Assembly: GCA_035765195.1 (NCBI GenBank)
Contig: DASTYC010000050.1
Location: 62,001 to 126,000, forward strand
DNA from: CALAED01 sp035765195
GTDB lineage: Bacteria; Actinomycetota; Actinomycetes; Streptosporangiales; Streptosporangiaceae
Reading direction: 5' to 3'
DNA length: 64,000 nucleotides
The notes under the pieces are model-generated. The model searched no databases, had not been told where the DNA came from, and saw only the letters and a list, made by a program, of their open reading frames with translations. This document shows, piece by piece, positions 50,787 to 59,990 of the stretch (positions within the stretch are counted from its first letter, which is position 1; each line of letters starts with the position of its first letter). The position numbers and the translations under genes were made by a program.

Positions 50787-51866
50787 TCAAGTGACTTCGT
50801 GGATCTCGGCCGACAGAATTGTACGCTTCGCCACCAGGCGATTACGGTGCATCTTTTCGAGCAGGTCGACGACACCGCTCGCGAGACGGTCGGCGTCCTG
50901 GACGACCGTTGCCCGCAGCGGGCTTTGCGCGTTGTCGATCAGTGCTCTCGTCTCTTGGACTCCGTCGATTCCTACAACGATGGTGTCCTGAGAGGCATGG
51001 TCGGGGAGAGAGGACAGGGCGTCAACGGCACCGAGAGCCATTTCATCGTTGGTGCAGAAGATGGCGTCCAGACGCTGCCCCGGGGCAAGCCGCCGGATGT
51101 GCGCGCGTACGGCATCGTGGGCGCGAGAGCGAATGAACGCGCACCCATCGTTTATGGTGATGTTCACATCGGGTAGTGCGGCACGTAGGGCCTGTTCGCA
51201 GCGCTGCTGCCGGGCGTTGTGCTCGCGACTGGCGATGATGAGGACGTTCGGGCGTTCCGTGCCTTGCAGTGTCTTGGCCAGCCATCGCCCGCCAAGGTCA
51301 CCGAGCTCGCCTGTGTCGAATCCGATGTACGCAGTGTTCTTCGGGTATTGATCTTCCGTGTCGAATGGCTCGATATCGGTGAACACGACGGGCAGTCGCG
51401 AATTTCGACAGAACGCGATCAGGTCGTCGCGGAGCCGGTGCACCTCGGCGGCGACGATGATGCCGCCGATGTAGTCGTGGCGCCTGTCCAGCAACCTGCG
51501 CAGGTGGTGGGATTGGGCGCTCGCGTCGTAGTCGCGGTCGGGGACCTTGAGCACCAGGTCGATGCCGTCGCGATCGAGCAGGCTGTGCAGGCGCTGTACC
51601 AGCGCGGCCACGTAGTATTTCTGGCTGAACGCAGAGGTCATCAGGAACACTCGCGCAGAGCGCTTACGCGCTCCCAAAAACACCGATCGCGCGACAAAGG
51701 CTACAGCCGCGGCGCCACCGGCGGCCAGCGTGAACCACATGAGCACGACGCCGTCGGCAATGCCGCCGCTAAATGCCTTCAGGATCACCGACACGACGAG
51801 ACCACTGGCGACAGAGGTCACCAAGGTAAACCGCACCGGCTTTTGATCTCGGTCAAGCCACGCCAT
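50787..51866 (-). CDS. Membrane-tethered periplasmic-binding-protein-like (LacI/RbsB fold) protein
   Basis: 359 residues from the ATG at 51866 with GGAGG. Two TM helices at ~13-32 and ~37-57 (SVASGLVVSVILKAFSGGIA, VLMWFTLAAGGAAAVAFVA) are followed by RKRSAR and a type 1 sugar-binding fold: VFLMTSAFSQKYYVAALVQR, YIGGIIVAAEVHRLRDDLIA, PVVFTDIEPFDTED, DTGELGDLGGRWLAKTL, CTNDEMALGAVDAL, VGIDGVQETRALIDNAQSPL. Basic residues flank the TM pair on both sides, so by the positive-inside rule the sensor domain is cytoplasmic. That differs from normal receptors. There is no DNA-binding domain. Confidence 0.78.
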   Translation of the reverse strand: MAWLDRDQKPVRFTLVTSVASGLVVSVILKAFSGGIADGVVLMWFTLAAGGAAAVAFVARSVFLGARKRSARVFLMTSAFSQKYYVAALVQRLHSLLDRDGIDLVLKVPDRDYDASAQSHHLRRLLDRRHDYIGGIIVAAEVHRLRDDLIAFCRNSRLPVVFTDIEPFDTEDQYPKNTAYIGFDTGELGDLGGRWLAKTLQGTERPNVLIIASREHNARQQRCEQALRAALPDVNITINDGCAFIRSRAHDAVRAHIRRLAPGQRLDAIFCTNDEMALGAVDALSSLPDHASQDTIVVGIDGVQETRALIDNAQSPLRATVVQDADRLASGVVDLLEKMHRNRLVAKRTILSAEIHEVT

Positions 51867-52102
51867 CGACGCTTCCTCCGTCCAAGGCCAAGTAAGCGGA
51901 TGATTGGCCGCAGCCCCGGGAAGCAGCCATCGTACGCAGCAGTAATTGATCATTGTGCACCTATCGCTTGAACTGCGCGGCGAATGTTCCACCCAGCCGA
52001 TGAAGATAGGTGAGCGCGGCAGCAGAAGTGCCCGCGGCGGATTGGCCGTTGTCGCGCATATGTTGCCGTGTAAGGGTGAAGGCTGATCTCCTGCCGGCGC
52101 GG

Positions 52103-54040
52103 TTAGCGTAAACGCTCGACCATCAGCCGTTCGGCCTCTTTGCGTAGATGCCGGGGGAGCGGGGGGCGCCTCGCTTTGACGGCGCGTTCCGCGAGGTCCG
52201 CAGCGGTGTCGGCGTCTCCCTCCAGACGGAGGACCCGAGCTACACGCAAGAGAACCGGTCCGCTGTCGGCGGCGTCATTGACGAGTCGGCGTTCCTCGGT
52301 CTCGGGTGGGCCGACCCCTTCATAGGTCTTCTTGGCCAGGGCCCAAGCGGCAAGGCTGGAGATGCGATCTCCGTAGTTGACCCGATCGAGATCACGCAAC
52401 GCCGGCTCAGCCTCGTCCAGGTCGGCGAGTAACTCGCCGCGTAGCCGAAGGGCTTCGGGGGTCCCGCCGTCTTGGCTGAGCGCGTCGTCGAGGACGGCTA
52501 TCGCCGCCTGCGTACGCCCCGCGTACCAAAGGGCATGCGCGAGGGCGGTCTTGACGAACGGATCGCCGGGCAACCGGGTGAGCGCGGCCAGCAGGCTGTT
52601 CACCGCCTCGGGCGTGCCGTCGCCGATGCGCAAGCGGCCGACGGCAGCGAACAACATGCCGACGTGCGCGGTGTCACCGAGAGCGCCATAGGCGCCGGCC
52701 GCGGCCTCGTAATGCTTTGTGGCCAGCCTGGGACGGCCCTCGTCGTAGGCGATCGTGCCCAGCAGGCATTCGGCCGCCGCACGTTGTCGCGCACTGGCGG
52801 TGGGATCCGCCGCCACGGCCTTCGCGCGGTGGCGCGCGAGTTCGAGTTCGCCTGCCGTAAAGGCGGCCTCCGCGGCGGCCAATCGGGGTCGCACGGGTCG
52901 CGGCGCATCTCCCGCGGATGCGTCGAGACGCCTGATGGCGGGACGCAGCCGGGCCTGCCGCAGCCGGTAGCGGCGTTCGCCGGAGCATTGATCGGCCTCC
53001 AGCAGGCGCATGTCCTCGAGTGCCCGCATGACGCTGTTGGGCAGGTCGTGGGTGGTCACTCGTCCTTCGACGATCCCGGTGGCGTGCCCGCGTGCGAAGA
53101 GATCTCGAAACCACGTGCTGAGCACATGCGGCAACCTGCCATGTTCACGGGCGACCGTTGCCAGTGCCTGCCGGCAGTGGTCGCCGAGCACATGATCGAC
53201 CACGGTCGGCAGCAGTTCTATCGCGTCGCGACTCCCGGACGGCACCGCGTCCCAGAGCCGGCCGCAGACGATCTGCAACAGCGCGGGATCAACGGCGGCA
53301 TCGCCGGCGGCCAGCTCTTCGACGAGTTGCCGGGCGCTCGTGGCGAGAGGGTGGTCGATGCCGTCCAGCGGTCCGCGGACCGCCTGGCAGGCCGCATCGG
53401 GATCGAACGCGTTGAGCGGGAATTCGACGACGGAGTCAGTGGGCAGCCCGGCTTGGACAAACAGTCCCAGCAGTGCGTCGAGGTTTTCCGTGCGGACCGC
53501 GATGAGCAGATGGACGCCGCCAAGGCCATGTCGGGTGGTGGCGGTCGCTTCGATGAGTTCCTCCACGAACCGCCTGCGGTGCCGGTCCCGCCGGCCGGCC
53601 GTCGGGAAGAGCAGATCGATCTGGTCAATCGCGGCGAGCACGGGGATCGGATCGCCGCGCGGAGTAGTGCGGCACTTCCTGCGAACGAGGTCATGGATCG
53701 ACGAGCCCGAGATTCGCGCCGGGGGTTCATCCGGATACCAGGACGAAAGCAGGGCGAAGGTGAACGGATTGAGGTCCAGGGCGGCCAGCGGAAGGTCCGC
53801 GCGGAGGGCCGGCCGCCCTATGGGGAGTACTTCGACATCAGATGCCGGGCCGAGCATCGGCAGCACACCGGCCCGGAGCAGGGACGTCTTACCCACACCG
53901 GCCGGGCCGTGCAAAACGATCAGCGGACGATCGCGCCATAGCCCGGACAGCGCCGTCGATTCATCGGCTCTGCCGTAAAAGATCGTCTTATCCGCTGTGC
54001 TGAAAGGGTGCGAGCCGACGAAGGGTGAATGTGTGCTCAT
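52103..54040 (-). CDS. nSTAND-type NTPase with TPR-like C-terminus
   Basis: 645 residues. IFYGRADESTALSGLW, then Walker A HGPAGVGKTSLLRAG at ~44-58 and Walker B VLAAIDQIDLLFP near 135, define a STAND-family P-loop NTPase of the novel STAND 1 type. A winged-helix-like region (~315-365) precedes about six TPR-like helical pairs (~385-640; AAAEAAFTAGELELARHRAK, ALWYAGRTQAAIAVLDDALS). Such NTPases act as invasion sensors or switches. It is on the same strand as, and 149 bp after, the precursor peptide gene, so it may be part of the FxSxx-type system. Confidence 0.82.
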   Translation of the reverse strand: MSTHSPFVGSHPFSTADKTIFYGRADESTALSGLWRDRPLIVLHGPAGVGKTSLLRAGVLPMLGPASDVEVLPIGRPALRADLPLAALDLNPFTFALLSSWYPDEPPARISGSSIHDLVRRKCRTTPRGDPIPVLAAIDQIDLLFPTAGRRDRHRRRFVEELIEATATTRHGLGGVHLLIAVRTENLDALLGLFVQAGLPTDSVVEFPLNAFDPDAACQAVRGPLDGIDHPLATSARQLVEELAAGDAAVDPALLQIVCGRLWDAVPSGSRDAIELLPTVVDHVLGDHCRQALATVAREHGRLPHVLSTWFRDLFARGHATGIVEGRVTTHDLPNSVMRALEDMRLLEADQCSGERRYRLRQARLRPAIRRLDASAGDAPRPVRPRLAAAEAAFTAGELELARHRAKAVAADPTASARQRAAAECLLGTIAYDEGRPRLATKHYEAAAGAYGALGDTAHVGMLFAAVGRLRIGDGTPEAVNSLLAALTRLPGDPFVKTALAHALWYAGRTQAAIAVLDDALSQDGGTPEALRLRGELLADLDEAEPALRDLDRVNYGDRISSLAAWALAKKTYEGVGPPETEERRLVNDAADSGPVLLRVARVLRLEGDADTAADLAERAVKARRPPLPRHLRKEAERLMVERLR

Positions 54041-54189
54041 TGCTCGTCAACGCCATGAGTTGGGGGGCGGGCGTGTTCAGTCTTGAGGCGCAGGGTAATG
54101 TACTTGCTCCGCGTCCCCGCAACGAATGAAGGAAAGCAAACGAGAACTGGCCGGATGCGGAACCGGCTCCCTCTCGTCGTACTCTTCGG

Positions 54190-54336
54190 CTACATCTTGT
54201 TGTTGAAGCCGGCGCCATCGGCAATCAACGTCGTGGGATCGATCGCCTCCTCGACCGCAGCGGCGAGCACTGGGTTGTCGGTGTGTTTCGTGAGACTGGC
54301 GGTGATTCCCTGCAGGTCGATCGTGAGTGGCTGCAT
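54190..54336 (-). CDS. FxSxx-COOH-type RiPP precursor ending in FNNKM
   Basis: 48 residues from the ATG at 54336 with AAGGAGAG 6 bases upstream, too short for routine gene calling as a separate gene. Leader: QPLTIDLQGITASLTKHTDN, then PVLAAAVEEAIDPTTLIADG. The C-terminus is GFNNKM. FxsA-family precursors end in F-x-S-x-x-COOH and are cross-linked by the FxsB radical SAM enzyme; here Phe is at -5 as expected but the third residue is Asn, not Ser. The FxsT- and FxsB-like genes adjacent make identification firm in context. The in-frame extension to 54819 is spurious. Confidence 0.85.
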   Translation of the reverse strand: MQPLTIDLQGITASLTKHTDNPVLAAAVEEAIDPTTLIADGAGFNNKM

Positions 54337-54585
54337 GGTCTCTCCTTGATGAGTCCGATGCGCGGACCAGGGGACGATCTCCACAATATAGCTCCGGATT
54401 CCGTTATCCTCTGTTGCGCCTGCAGATCTAATCAGGATTCTGGACGGCCGAATTATGGATGTGTCACACGACATATAACGCCGGTAGTTAACGGGGTTTT
54501 CTGTTCCCTGTGGACGATTATGCCGACCTTGGACATAGGGTGGGTTAATCGTCGGCTTGACCGAGATGAGTCGGAGGCGGAACGA
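54337..54585. promoter_or_regulatory. Divergent promoter region of the FxSxx-type system
   Basis: 249 bp between the precursor gene (minus) and the NB-ARC/TPR gene (plus). It is AT-richer than the flanks. On the minus strand TATATT near 54386-54391, about 50 bases upstream of the precursor ATG, is a plausible -10 element without a clear -35. Promoters for both genes should lie here. Confidence 0.4.
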
Positions 54586-57111
54586 GTGGTTGGGCGACAA
54601 GCGACTGCCGGGACTCCGGAGAGCCGCGTCCCTCCGGTATGGGGGAGTGTTCCTCCGCGCAACAAGAACTTCACCGGTCGAGAGGAACTTCTGGCCACGC
54701 TGCGAGCGGGTATCGCGAGTCAGGTGACGGCTGTCGTCCCGCAGCCGAAGACGCTGCACGGTCTGGGCGGCGTCGGCAAGACACAGATGGCCGTGGAGTA
54801 CATCTATCGGTATCGGCACGAGTACGACGTGGTCTGGTGGATCCCGTCCGACCAGCCGTTCTTGGTGAAGACCGCGTTAGCCGAACTCGCGTCGCACCTC
54901 GGATTGCCCGCAGCGAGCGGGATCGAGGACGCGGCCAAGGAGGCGCTGGACGCACTGCGCCGCGGCGAGCCTTATGCCAAATGGCTGCTTGTCTTCGATA
55001 ACGCGGACCAGCCGGAAGATCTACTCGATCTCATCCCGCGAGACGGGCATGTGCTGATCACTTCGCGCAACCATCGCTGGGGGAGTCTGGTCGACGCGAT
55101 TCCGGTGGATGTCTTCCACCGGGAAGAGAGCGTGGAGTTCCTCGCCAAGCGGGTGCGCAACGCGATCAGCGAGCGCGACGCCGCCCGGCTCGCCGAAGAG
55201 CTGGGCGACTTGCCGCTGGCGCTCGAACAGGCCGGAGCGCTGCTCTTCGAACGCGGCATGACCGCCGCCGAGTACCTCGAGCAGCTGAAGAAGCGCACCA
55301 GCCAGCTGCTCTCCCAGGGAAGGCCGGCCGAGTACCCGCTGCCGATGACGGCCGCGTGGAGCATCTCCGTCGCCAACCTCACCGAGACCCTTCCCGAAGC
55401 GGTCGAACTGCTGCGGGTGTGTGCCTTCTTCGGCTCCGAGCCCATCCCGCGTGGAGCCATCAGCCGGGCTCCGGAGGGCCTGCGCCCCGAACTGGCGGGG
55501 CTTATCAACGACACGATCCGGTTGGGCCGCGCGGTCGGCGAGCTCGGGCGGTACGCGTTGGCCAGGCTGGACATACCCGGACGCACCATCCAGATTCACC
55601 GGCTGGTGCAGAAGCTGGTCCAAGACGAGCTGTCTCTGGAGGACCAGGAGCACTACCGCAGAGAGGTCCACCTGCTGCTGGCGGCCTATGACGCGGGTGA
55701 CCCGGACGACGAGACGAGCTGGCCGAAATACAGCAGCCTGCTCGGCCACCTGGCGCCGACCAAGATCGGTGACTCCGATGTGCCCGAAGTTCGCGCGTTC
55801 GCCATCCGGATGCTCCGCTCTCTGCTCAGCTCCGGCGACTACCAGTCGGCCCGGATCGTGGCGGAAGACTTCATCGATCGGTGGAGCGCCGAATCCGGAG
55901 TCGAGCATCCCGACGTCGTGCGGGTGAAGCTGGAACACACCAACGTCCTGCGGGAACTAGGGGAATACGACCAGGCGACTGAGCTCAACAACGAGATCTT
56001 GGCCATCGCGGAGAAGGTGCTCGGGCCAGAGGACGAAGACACCCTTCGAGCGCTGCGTGGATCAGCCGCCGACCTGCGGGCACTCGGGGACTTCAAGGGA
56101 GCCTTGGAGCGCGATGAGCAGGCGCTCCGCCGCTATGAGGAGAAGTACCCTCGCGGTCACGCGGGGACGCTTCGCGCCGCTCATAACTTGGCCCTCGACT
56201 ATGGCCTGATAAGCGACTACACCCGGGCCAGAGAGTTGCATGACCGCGCCTTTTCGGGCTGGCAGCAGCAGGGAACGGGAACGGACAAGTCCAGCATGGT
56301 CAGTGCGCTCACCGGGCTGGCTCGCGCGGTTCGCCTGTCCGGCGAGTACTCCGAAGCCTGTGACCTCGGTGAGGACGCATACGCGATCGCGATGGAGGCG
56401 CTCGGCGCCGAACACAACTGGACGCTGCGCACGGGCACCGACCTGGCCATCGCTCTGCGCAGGCACGGCGATTACGAACGGGCAGAGGAACTCGCCCTGC
56501 AGGTCCACGAGCGTTGCGTTCGGTTGTACGGGTTGCGCTCGCCTGACACGCTGGCCGCCGCCACGTGCCTGTCGAACGTGTGGCGCACCCGGGACCGGCT
56601 CGATGAGGCCACGACGTTGGTCGTGGACTCTGTCGGCCGCTATGCGGAGGTCTATCGGGGCGACCACCCGTACAGCTTCGTCTGCCTGACCAATCTGGCC
56701 GTGCTGCGTCGCGTCCAGGGCGAGGCGCGGAATGCCTACGAGCTGAACCAACGTGCTATCGCAGGCCTCGACGCCGGACTGGGCCGAGATCACCACTTCA
56801 GCCTGACCGTGGCGCTCAACCTCGCCAGTGATCTCGCCGCACTCGGTGATCTCGACGCGGCTTGCCGCCTGGGCGAAGATACGCTTCGGCGACTCCAGGT
56901 GTTGTTCGGTGACGTTCATCCGCTGACCTTGACGGGCGCCGCGAACCTCTCGGCCGACCTGATGGCGAATGGCCAGACGGATCGAGCCAAGGCGATGATC
57001 GACGAGACCCGCGCCCGTTACGAGCGGACGCTCGGGCTCAACCACCCGGACACCCATGTTTTCCTGAACGGCCGGCATCTGGACGCCGACTTCGACCCGC
57101 CGCCGATCTAA
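54586..57111 (+). CDS. FxSxx-COOH system NB-ARC/TPR protein (FxsT-like)
   Basis: 841 residues from a GTG at 54586 with GGAGG 8 bases upstream; ATG 54520 is a less likely start. PPVWGSVPPRNKNFTGREEL is followed by the NB-ARC NTPase: Walker A GLGGVGKT at 59-66, LLVFDNADQPEDLLDLIP, VLITSRNHRW, GDLPLALEQAGALLFERGMT. Residues ~420-835 are about ten 42-residue kinesin-light-chain-type TPRs (AFSGWQQQGTG..., LGAEHNWTLRTGTDLAIALR, LNHPDT). This is the TPR protein of FxSxx-COOH loci. It appears to lack the N-terminal TIR-like domain seen in some homologues. Its stop overlaps the convergent maturase stop (CTAA). Confidence 0.9.
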   Translation: MVGRQATAGTPESRVPPVWGSVPPRNKNFTGREELLATLRAGIASQVTAVVPQPKTLHGLGGVGKTQMAVEYIYRYRHEYDVVWWIPSDQPFLVKTALAELASHLGLPAASGIEDAAKEALDALRRGEPYAKWLLVFDNADQPEDLLDLIPRDGHVLITSRNHRWGSLVDAIPVDVFHREESVEFLAKRVRNAISERDAARLAEELGDLPLALEQAGALLFERGMTAAEYLEQLKKRTSQLLSQGRPAEYPLPMTAAWSISVANLTETLPEAVELLRVCAFFGSEPIPRGAISRAPEGLRPELAGLINDTIRLGRAVGELGRYALARLDIPGRTIQIHRLVQKLVQDELSLEDQEHYRREVHLLLAAYDAGDPDDETSWPKYSSLLGHLAPTKIGDSDVPEVRAFAIRMLRSLLSSGDYQSARIVAEDFIDRWSAESGVEHPDVVRVKLEHTNVLRELGEYDQATELNNEILAIAEKVLGPEDEDTLRALRGSAADLRALGDFKGALERDEQALRRYEEKYPRGHAGTLRAAHNLALDYGLISDYTRARELHDRAFSGWQQQGTGTDKSSMVSALTGLARAVRLSGEYSEACDLGEDAYAIAMEALGAEHNWTLRTGTDLAIALRRHGDYERAEELALQVHERCVRLYGLRSPDTLAAATCLSNVWRTRDRLDEATTLVVDSVGRYAEVYRGDHPYSFVCLTNLAVLRRVQGEARNAYELNQRAIAGLDAGLGRDHHFSLTVALNLASDLAALGDLDAACRLGEDTLRRLQVLFGDVHPLTLTGAANLSADLMANGQTDRAKAMIDETRARYERTLGLNHPDTHVFLNGRHLDADFDPPPI

Positions 57112-58334
57112 CCTCGCCGCGCCCTGAGCGCCTCGACGTCATTGGACACCACCCCATGGATGTGGGTGATGAGGCGCTCGAGGTCGCGGCAGTAGACGCT
57201 GGGATTGCGGAAACCACTGCCCTTTCGATAGCGGTGCACGTAGTTGCCCGCCCCGCAGACCGGGTGGAGGCGGCAGGCGCCGCATCCGTCGTGCAGCGCG
57301 AGACCCCTGATCTGGCGCGCCGCGATAGAGGGCAGGAACAGCGCGGCCTCGAAGGGATCGCGGGACACGTGCAGGGTGGTCCCGGCCGCGCCGTCGTATG
57401 CCGACTTGAGGGAGTCCACCTGTTCGATCTGCCCGTTGGTCTCCACCACCGCGATCGCGACGGGGGACAGGCCGACCGCCTCTCCGCTGGAGCGCTTCCC
57501 GAAGAGCAGGCGCATGATCTCGTTGAACAGACGGACCCGCGTCCGCATCGTGGGCGATCTATACCAGCGGTCGAACGTCGTGACCAGCCAGTCACCGTAC
57601 GGTGAGGATGCGTCCGGGAGCCGACCTGGCGGTGGGTTGTCCCAGTTACCGTGCGGAAGCAAGAAGTCGATGGCGGGCGGTTCGAACTCCAGCATCGCCT
57701 CGTACGTCCGTATCGGGTCGTTGCGGAGATCGACGGTGCTCAACAGGCCACTGAACAGGTGGCGGTACGGCTCGGCCCCGAGTCGGTGCAGGCCGGCCCG
57801 AACGGCCTGGAAACTGCCGGTGCCGTTCGCCCATCGGCGGTGCCGATCGTGTCCCTCCTCGTCGCCGTCCAGGCTGACCCCGACCCGTACGCCGTGCTCG
57901 CGAAAAAGTTCGAGGAACGACGGGTCGAGCAGGACGCCGTTGGTCTGGACGTTGAACCGGACCTCGACGTCCGGGGCGCAGGCGGCGCGGACCGCCTCGA
58001 TCGTGTAGCGCAGATGTTCCACGCCGGCGAGCAGTGGCTCGCCTCCGTGCAGCGTGACATCGACCCGCTCGAGCAGTTTTGCCCGGGCGTGCTCGGCGAT
58101 CCGCCGCGCCACCCAGTCGACGGTCGGTCTGGCCATCTTCCGAGGCTGGCGGCGCCAGCCTTGGTCGGCCATCTCGTACATGTAGCAGTAGTCGCAGGAC
58201 AGATTGCAGCGGCTATGGATTTTGAGGACGAACTCCCTGAAGGGTGTAGGGCGCCAACCCCGGCCCAGCAAAGCCTGTACGTCGAGGTGCTCTGGCCACT
58301 CGGGTGCCTGGGCTTGCTCTTTGACGTCGGCCAC
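57108..58334 (-). CDS. FxsB-type radical SAM/SPASM peptide maturase (cyclophane-forming)
   Basis: 408 residues, GTG start with AGGGGGC. HSRCNLSCDYCYMYE holds the CxxxCxxC cluster (Cys43, 47, 50); THLHGGEPLLAG-like VTLHGGEPLLAG follows. The C-terminal SPASM/twitch part is CGACRLHPVCGAGNYVHRYR with YCRDL. PFREFVLKIHSRCNLSCDYC and LPHGNWDNPPPGRLPDASSP are characteristic of FxsB-family enzymes, which join a Phe ring carbon to the beta carbon of the residue two positions on. The substrate is the precursor at 54190-54336. The enzyme is cytoplasmic. Confidence 0.92.
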   Translation of the reverse strand: MADVKEQAQAPEWPEHLDVQALLGRGWRPTPFREFVLKIHSRCNLSCDYCYMYEMADQGWRRQPRKMARPTVDWVARRIAEHARAKLLERVDVTLHGGEPLLAGVEHLRYTIEAVRAACAPDVEVRFNVQTNGVLLDPSFLELFREHGVRVGVSLDGDEEGHDRHRRWANGTGSFQAVRAGLHRLGAEPYRHLFSGLLSTVDLRNDPIRTYEAMLEFEPPAIDFLLPHGNWDNPPPGRLPDASSPYGDWLVTTFDRWYRSPTMRTRVRLFNEIMRLLFGKRSSGEAVGLSPVAIAVVETNGQIEQVDSLKSAYDGAAGTTLHVSRDPFEAALFLPSIAARQIRGLALHDGCGACRLHPVCGAGNYVHRYRKGSGFRNPSVYCRDLERLITHIHGVVSNDVEALRARRG

Positions 58335-58416
58335 TCAGCTGCCCCCTGTGAATGGGTCCGGGCGCACCGCTGCACTATGTTATCTTTTTGCCTGACATAT
58401 GCAACTTTCAAGATAT

Positions 58417-58953
58417 TTAAACATTCTCGACGGACACCACTTTTGCGGTGGCCGCCCACCGTTCATGGTCGCGCCACTCCCCGGCGATGCGGATGGCCTG
58501 CGGCGCGGCAGCGACGGGCCGGAATCCCGCCTGCTCGACGACCCTCATTGATGCCGCGTTCGCCGGCTGAATATCCGCCTCCAGTCGGTCCAGCCTGAGT
58601 TCGTCGAACGCGTACCGGACCACCAGCCGTACCGCCTCAGCAACGTATCCGTGACCCGCGGTCGCCACGAATCCCCCATATCCCAACGCGCCACACCGCT
58701 CGGGCACCCACACGAGATGATTGATATTGACGAATCCCGCCAATTCTTTGGTGGTGTTCAGGCGCACCACGAAACCAACCGCGTTGACGCCGTCGAAACG
58801 CGCGAGGTATTCGTCGAACTCGACCACGGTCGTCGGCGCGAAGACCAGGCCTCGATGAAAGTCAATGCTCTCTCGGGCCCGCGCCACGAACTCGTACCGA
58901 TCCGCGTCGTTCAGCGGCCACAGCGAGACTCGCGCCCCCACACGCACATTCAC
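58417..58953 (-). CDS. GNAT N-acetyltransferase, RimJ/RimL type
   Basis: 178 residues, ATG start. VSLWPLNDADRYEFVARARE opens the fold; the acetyl-CoA-binding region is FVATAGHGYVAEAVRLVVRY, then AFDELRLDRLEADIQPANAA and SMRVVEQAGFRPV, a RimJ/RimL (Acetyltransf_3) pattern. Family members acetylate N-termini of ribosomal proteins or small molecules; the substrate here is unknown. It lies 82 bp upstream of the maturase on the same strand, so cotranscription with the RiPP maturase is possible but not required. Confidence 0.85.
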   Translation of the reverse strand: MNVRVGARVSLWPLNDADRYEFVARARESIDFHRGLVFAPTTVVEFDEYLARFDGVNAVGFVVRLNTTKELAGFVNINHLVWVPERCGALGYGGFVATAGHGYVAEAVRLVVRYAFDELRLDRLEADIQPANAASMRVVEQAGFRPVAAAPQAIRIAGEWRDHERWAATAKVVSVENV

Positions 58954-59141
58954 CCGAGGACGTTAACCCGAAGGGCGGGCGCGGGGCAGCACACCGTACG
59001 GCAAATGCGCGCGCCCGGCCGGGCCTGGCCGGGCCGACGCCCTCGGCCGGCGGGGTCGCGTGCCTTTGCCCGTTCGTGCGCATGGTCCGCGGCGAGGGGG
59101 TAAGGGGCGTGGGAGGTCGTTTCGTCGCGAAGGGGGCAGTG

Positions 59142-59990
59142 ATGAATGAGATTCCGCCGCAGGAGCAGTCGTATCCGGGGCGTACCGGCACGATGCGACC
59201 GCAGCCGGAGGACGAGATGCGCGGCTACACGGGCAGCGGGATGCTGGCCGGCAAGCGTGCCCTGGTCACCGGCGGCGATTCGGGCATCGGGCGAGCAGTG
59301 GCGATCGCGTTCGCCAAAGAAGGCGCGGACGTGGCGATCGCCTATCTGTCGGAGGACGAGGACGCCGAGCACACCCGTCAGCTGGTCGAAAAGGCGGGCC
59401 GGCGCGCCGTGCTGATCCGCGGCGACCTCGCGGAGGAGGAGCGCTGCCAGGAGGCGGTCGACCGTACGGTGGAGCAGCTGGGCGGCCTGGACATCCTCGT
59501 CAACAACGTCGCCTACCAGGAGCCCGTGCAGGACCTGACCGAGCTGTCGACGGAGCAACTCCTCCACACGTTCCACGTCAACATCTTCAGCTACGTGTGG
59601 ACGACCAAGGCCGCGCTGGCGCACCTGCCCGAGGGAGGCTCGATCATCAACACCGGCTCGGTGAACGGGCTGCGCGGCAACAAGTCGCTCATCGACTACG
59701 CGGCGACCAAAGGCGCGGTGAACGCCTTCACCTACTCGATGGCCCAGTCGCTGCTCGATCGGGGGATCCGCGTCAACTGCGTGGCGCCCGGCCCCGTGTG
59801 GACCCCGCTGATTCCCGCGACCTTTCCCGACGAACGCGTCGAGGGCTTCGGGGAGCAGGCTCCGATGGGGCGCGCCGCCCATCCGGACGAGATCGCCCCG
59901 TCGTACGTCTTCTTCGCCAGCGATCGGCTCTCGTCGTACTACACGGGCGAGGTGCTCGCCCCCACCGGCGGCGAGATCCAGAAGGGTTAG
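59142..59990 (+). CDS. SDR-family oxidoreductase (YghA/GSP39-like)
   Basis: 282 residues from the ATG at 59142 (AAGGGGGC upstream). A ~35-residue N-terminal extension (MNEIPPQEQSYPGRTGTMRP) is typical of this SDR subgroup. TGGDSGIG at 43-50 binds NAD(P); catalytic Ser173, Tyr186 and Lys190 (INTGSVNGLRGNKSLIDYAA, then TKGAVNAF) are present. Related enzymes are stress-induced aldehyde or sugar reductases. The final 15 bp including the stop codon are duplicated in tandem. Confidence 0.9.
   Translation: MNEIPPQEQSYPGRTGTMRPQPEDEMRGYTGSGMLAGKRALVTGGDSGIGRAVAIAFAKEGADVAIAYLSEDEDAEHTRQLVEKAGRRAVLIRGDLAEEERCQEAVDRTVEQLGGLDILVNNVAYQEPVQDLTELSTEQLLHTFHVNIFSYVWTTKAALAHLPEGGSIINTGSVNGLRGNKSLIDYAATKGAVNAFTYSMAQSLLDRGIRVNCVAPGPVWTPLIPATFPDERVEGFGEQAPMGRAAHPDEIAPSYVFFASDRLSSYYTGEVLAPTGGEIQKG

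Noticed and set aside
51867..51992. N-terminal extension of the sugar-binding-like protein
   Set aside because: No ribosome site at 51992; GGAGG precedes the ATG at 51866 and puts the TM helices near the N-terminus.
54337..54819. Extension of the RiPP precursor frame to a 209-residue protein
   Set aside because: The extension covers the divergent promoter and antisense of the NB-ARC gene; the ATG at 54336 has an excellent ribosome binding site and gives a family-length precursor.
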